From positions 8,122,001 to 8,186,000 of the forward strand of contig NZ_CP102770.1 in NCBI RefSeq assembly GCF_038561935.1: DNA of 64,000 bases, given 5' to 3'. This DNA comes from Myxococcus stipitatus. GTDB taxonomy: Bacteria; Myxococcota; Myxococcia; Myxococcales; Myxococcaceae. Shown piece after piece: positions 63,785 to 64,000 of the stretch. Numbering within the stretch: the first letter of the stretch is position 1; each line of letters starts with the position of its first letter. Position numbers and translations under genes: made by a program. The notes below the pieces were generated by a model. The model saw nothing but the letters and a program-made list of their open reading frames with translations, did not search any database and was not told the origin of the DNA.

Positions 63785-64000
63785 GTGCGAAAGAACATCC
63801 TGATTACGGGCGCCAGCTCGGGGCTGGGTGAGGGCATGGCTCGGGAGTTCGCGGCGCGGGGTCACCACCTCGCGCTGTGTGCTCGGCGGACGGACAGGCT
63901 GGAGGCGCTTCGCACGGAGCTGCTGACGAAGCACCCGGGCCTTCACATCTCCGTGCGCGAGCTGGATGTGAATGAGCATGAGCGCGTGTTCGAGGTCTTC
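63785..64000 (+). CDS. Short-chain dehydrogenase, partial at window edge
   Basis: The first 72 residues of a Rossmann-fold oxidoreductase, cut by the end of the window. The cofactor motif [12 protein letters not shown], the CARRTDRLE stretch (suggesting NADP preference by the Arg pair) and LDVNEHERV (acid of the adenine pocket) are visible. GTG 63785 lies 11 bp after the phosphatase stop, so it belongs to the same operon. It may reduce or oxidise a hydroxy/keto group of the operon's substrate. Catalytic Ser-Tyr-Lys lie outside the window. Confidence 0.85.
   Translation, partial: MRKNILITGASSGLGEGMAREFAARGHHLALCARRTDRLEALRTELLTKHPGLHISVRELDVNEHERVFEVF

Overview
The window is GC-rich DNA of a myxobacterium, most likely Myxococcus, Corallococcus or Pyxidicoccus. 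The evidence is a DUSAM-type protein (a family known from Myxococcus and Stigmatella), heavy use of enhancer-binding proteins and Ser/Thr kinases, long low-complexity proteins, and many GTG/TTG starts. About 51 protein genes can be supported; the last is cut by the window edge. I found no rRNA, tRNA, CRISPR array, prophage or insertion sequence. Many convergent junctions and gene ends carry perfect 8-10 bp GC stems without a clear U-tract.

Layout. 0.2-3.6 kb: small zinc-ribbon membrane protein, a DUSAM gene paired with an exported Cys-rich protein, and a PilB/GspE-like ATPase with an FHA partner. 3.7-13.4 kb: an acetate island, made of a small membrane protein, a symporter-fused histidine kinase, an NtrC-type regulator, then porin, acs, yjcH and actP. 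A -24/-12 promoter match and two palindromic sites lie between regulator and porin. 13.5-17.7 kb: orphan ECF sigma, split YeeE/YedE transporter, solitary adenine methyltransferase, Cu/Zn superoxide dismutase. 17.7-27.3 kb: serine hydrolase, VWA/DUF4159 pair, membrane proteins, an unusual ketoacyl synthase and a lipoprotein. 27.4-31.5 kb: RpoH-like sigma factor divergent from a DEAD-box helicase with three RNA-binding modules, then an XRE regulator. 31.6-35.7 kb: glutamate dehydrogenase, threonine ammonia-lyase, membrane-associated metallopeptidase-like protein.

35.8-42.3 kb is one gene for a 2182-residue acidic protein. It has Tyr/Gln-rich N-terminal repeats, a Trp-periodic array (32-residue units made of two 16-residue halves) and a small folded C-terminal domain. 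42.4-45.7 kb: YceI protein and an extradiol dioxygenase divergent from an XylR/DmpR-like V4R regulator, again with a -24/-12 match and an inverted repeat between them. 45.7-54.6 kb: rhomboid-like protein, thiolase, kappa-GST-like isomerase, a PknK-like kinase/ATPase and a divergent response regulator. 54.8-57.3 kb: P5C dehydrogenase and aldose epimerase. 57.4-59.6 kb: a myxobacterial-looking paralogue cassette (A-B-A') of unknown function. 59.7-64 kb: LysR regulator divergent from an operon of acyl-CoA dehydrogenase, APH-like kinase, histidine-phosphatase-fold protein and short-chain dehydrogenase, an unfused version of the ACAD10/ACAD11 4-hydroxyacid pathway.

The most coherent systems are the acetate sensing/uptake/activation island, the dioxygenase-V4R pair, the paralogue cassette and the Trp-periodic giant protein. 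All functional statements come from reading motifs by eye; no database search was run.
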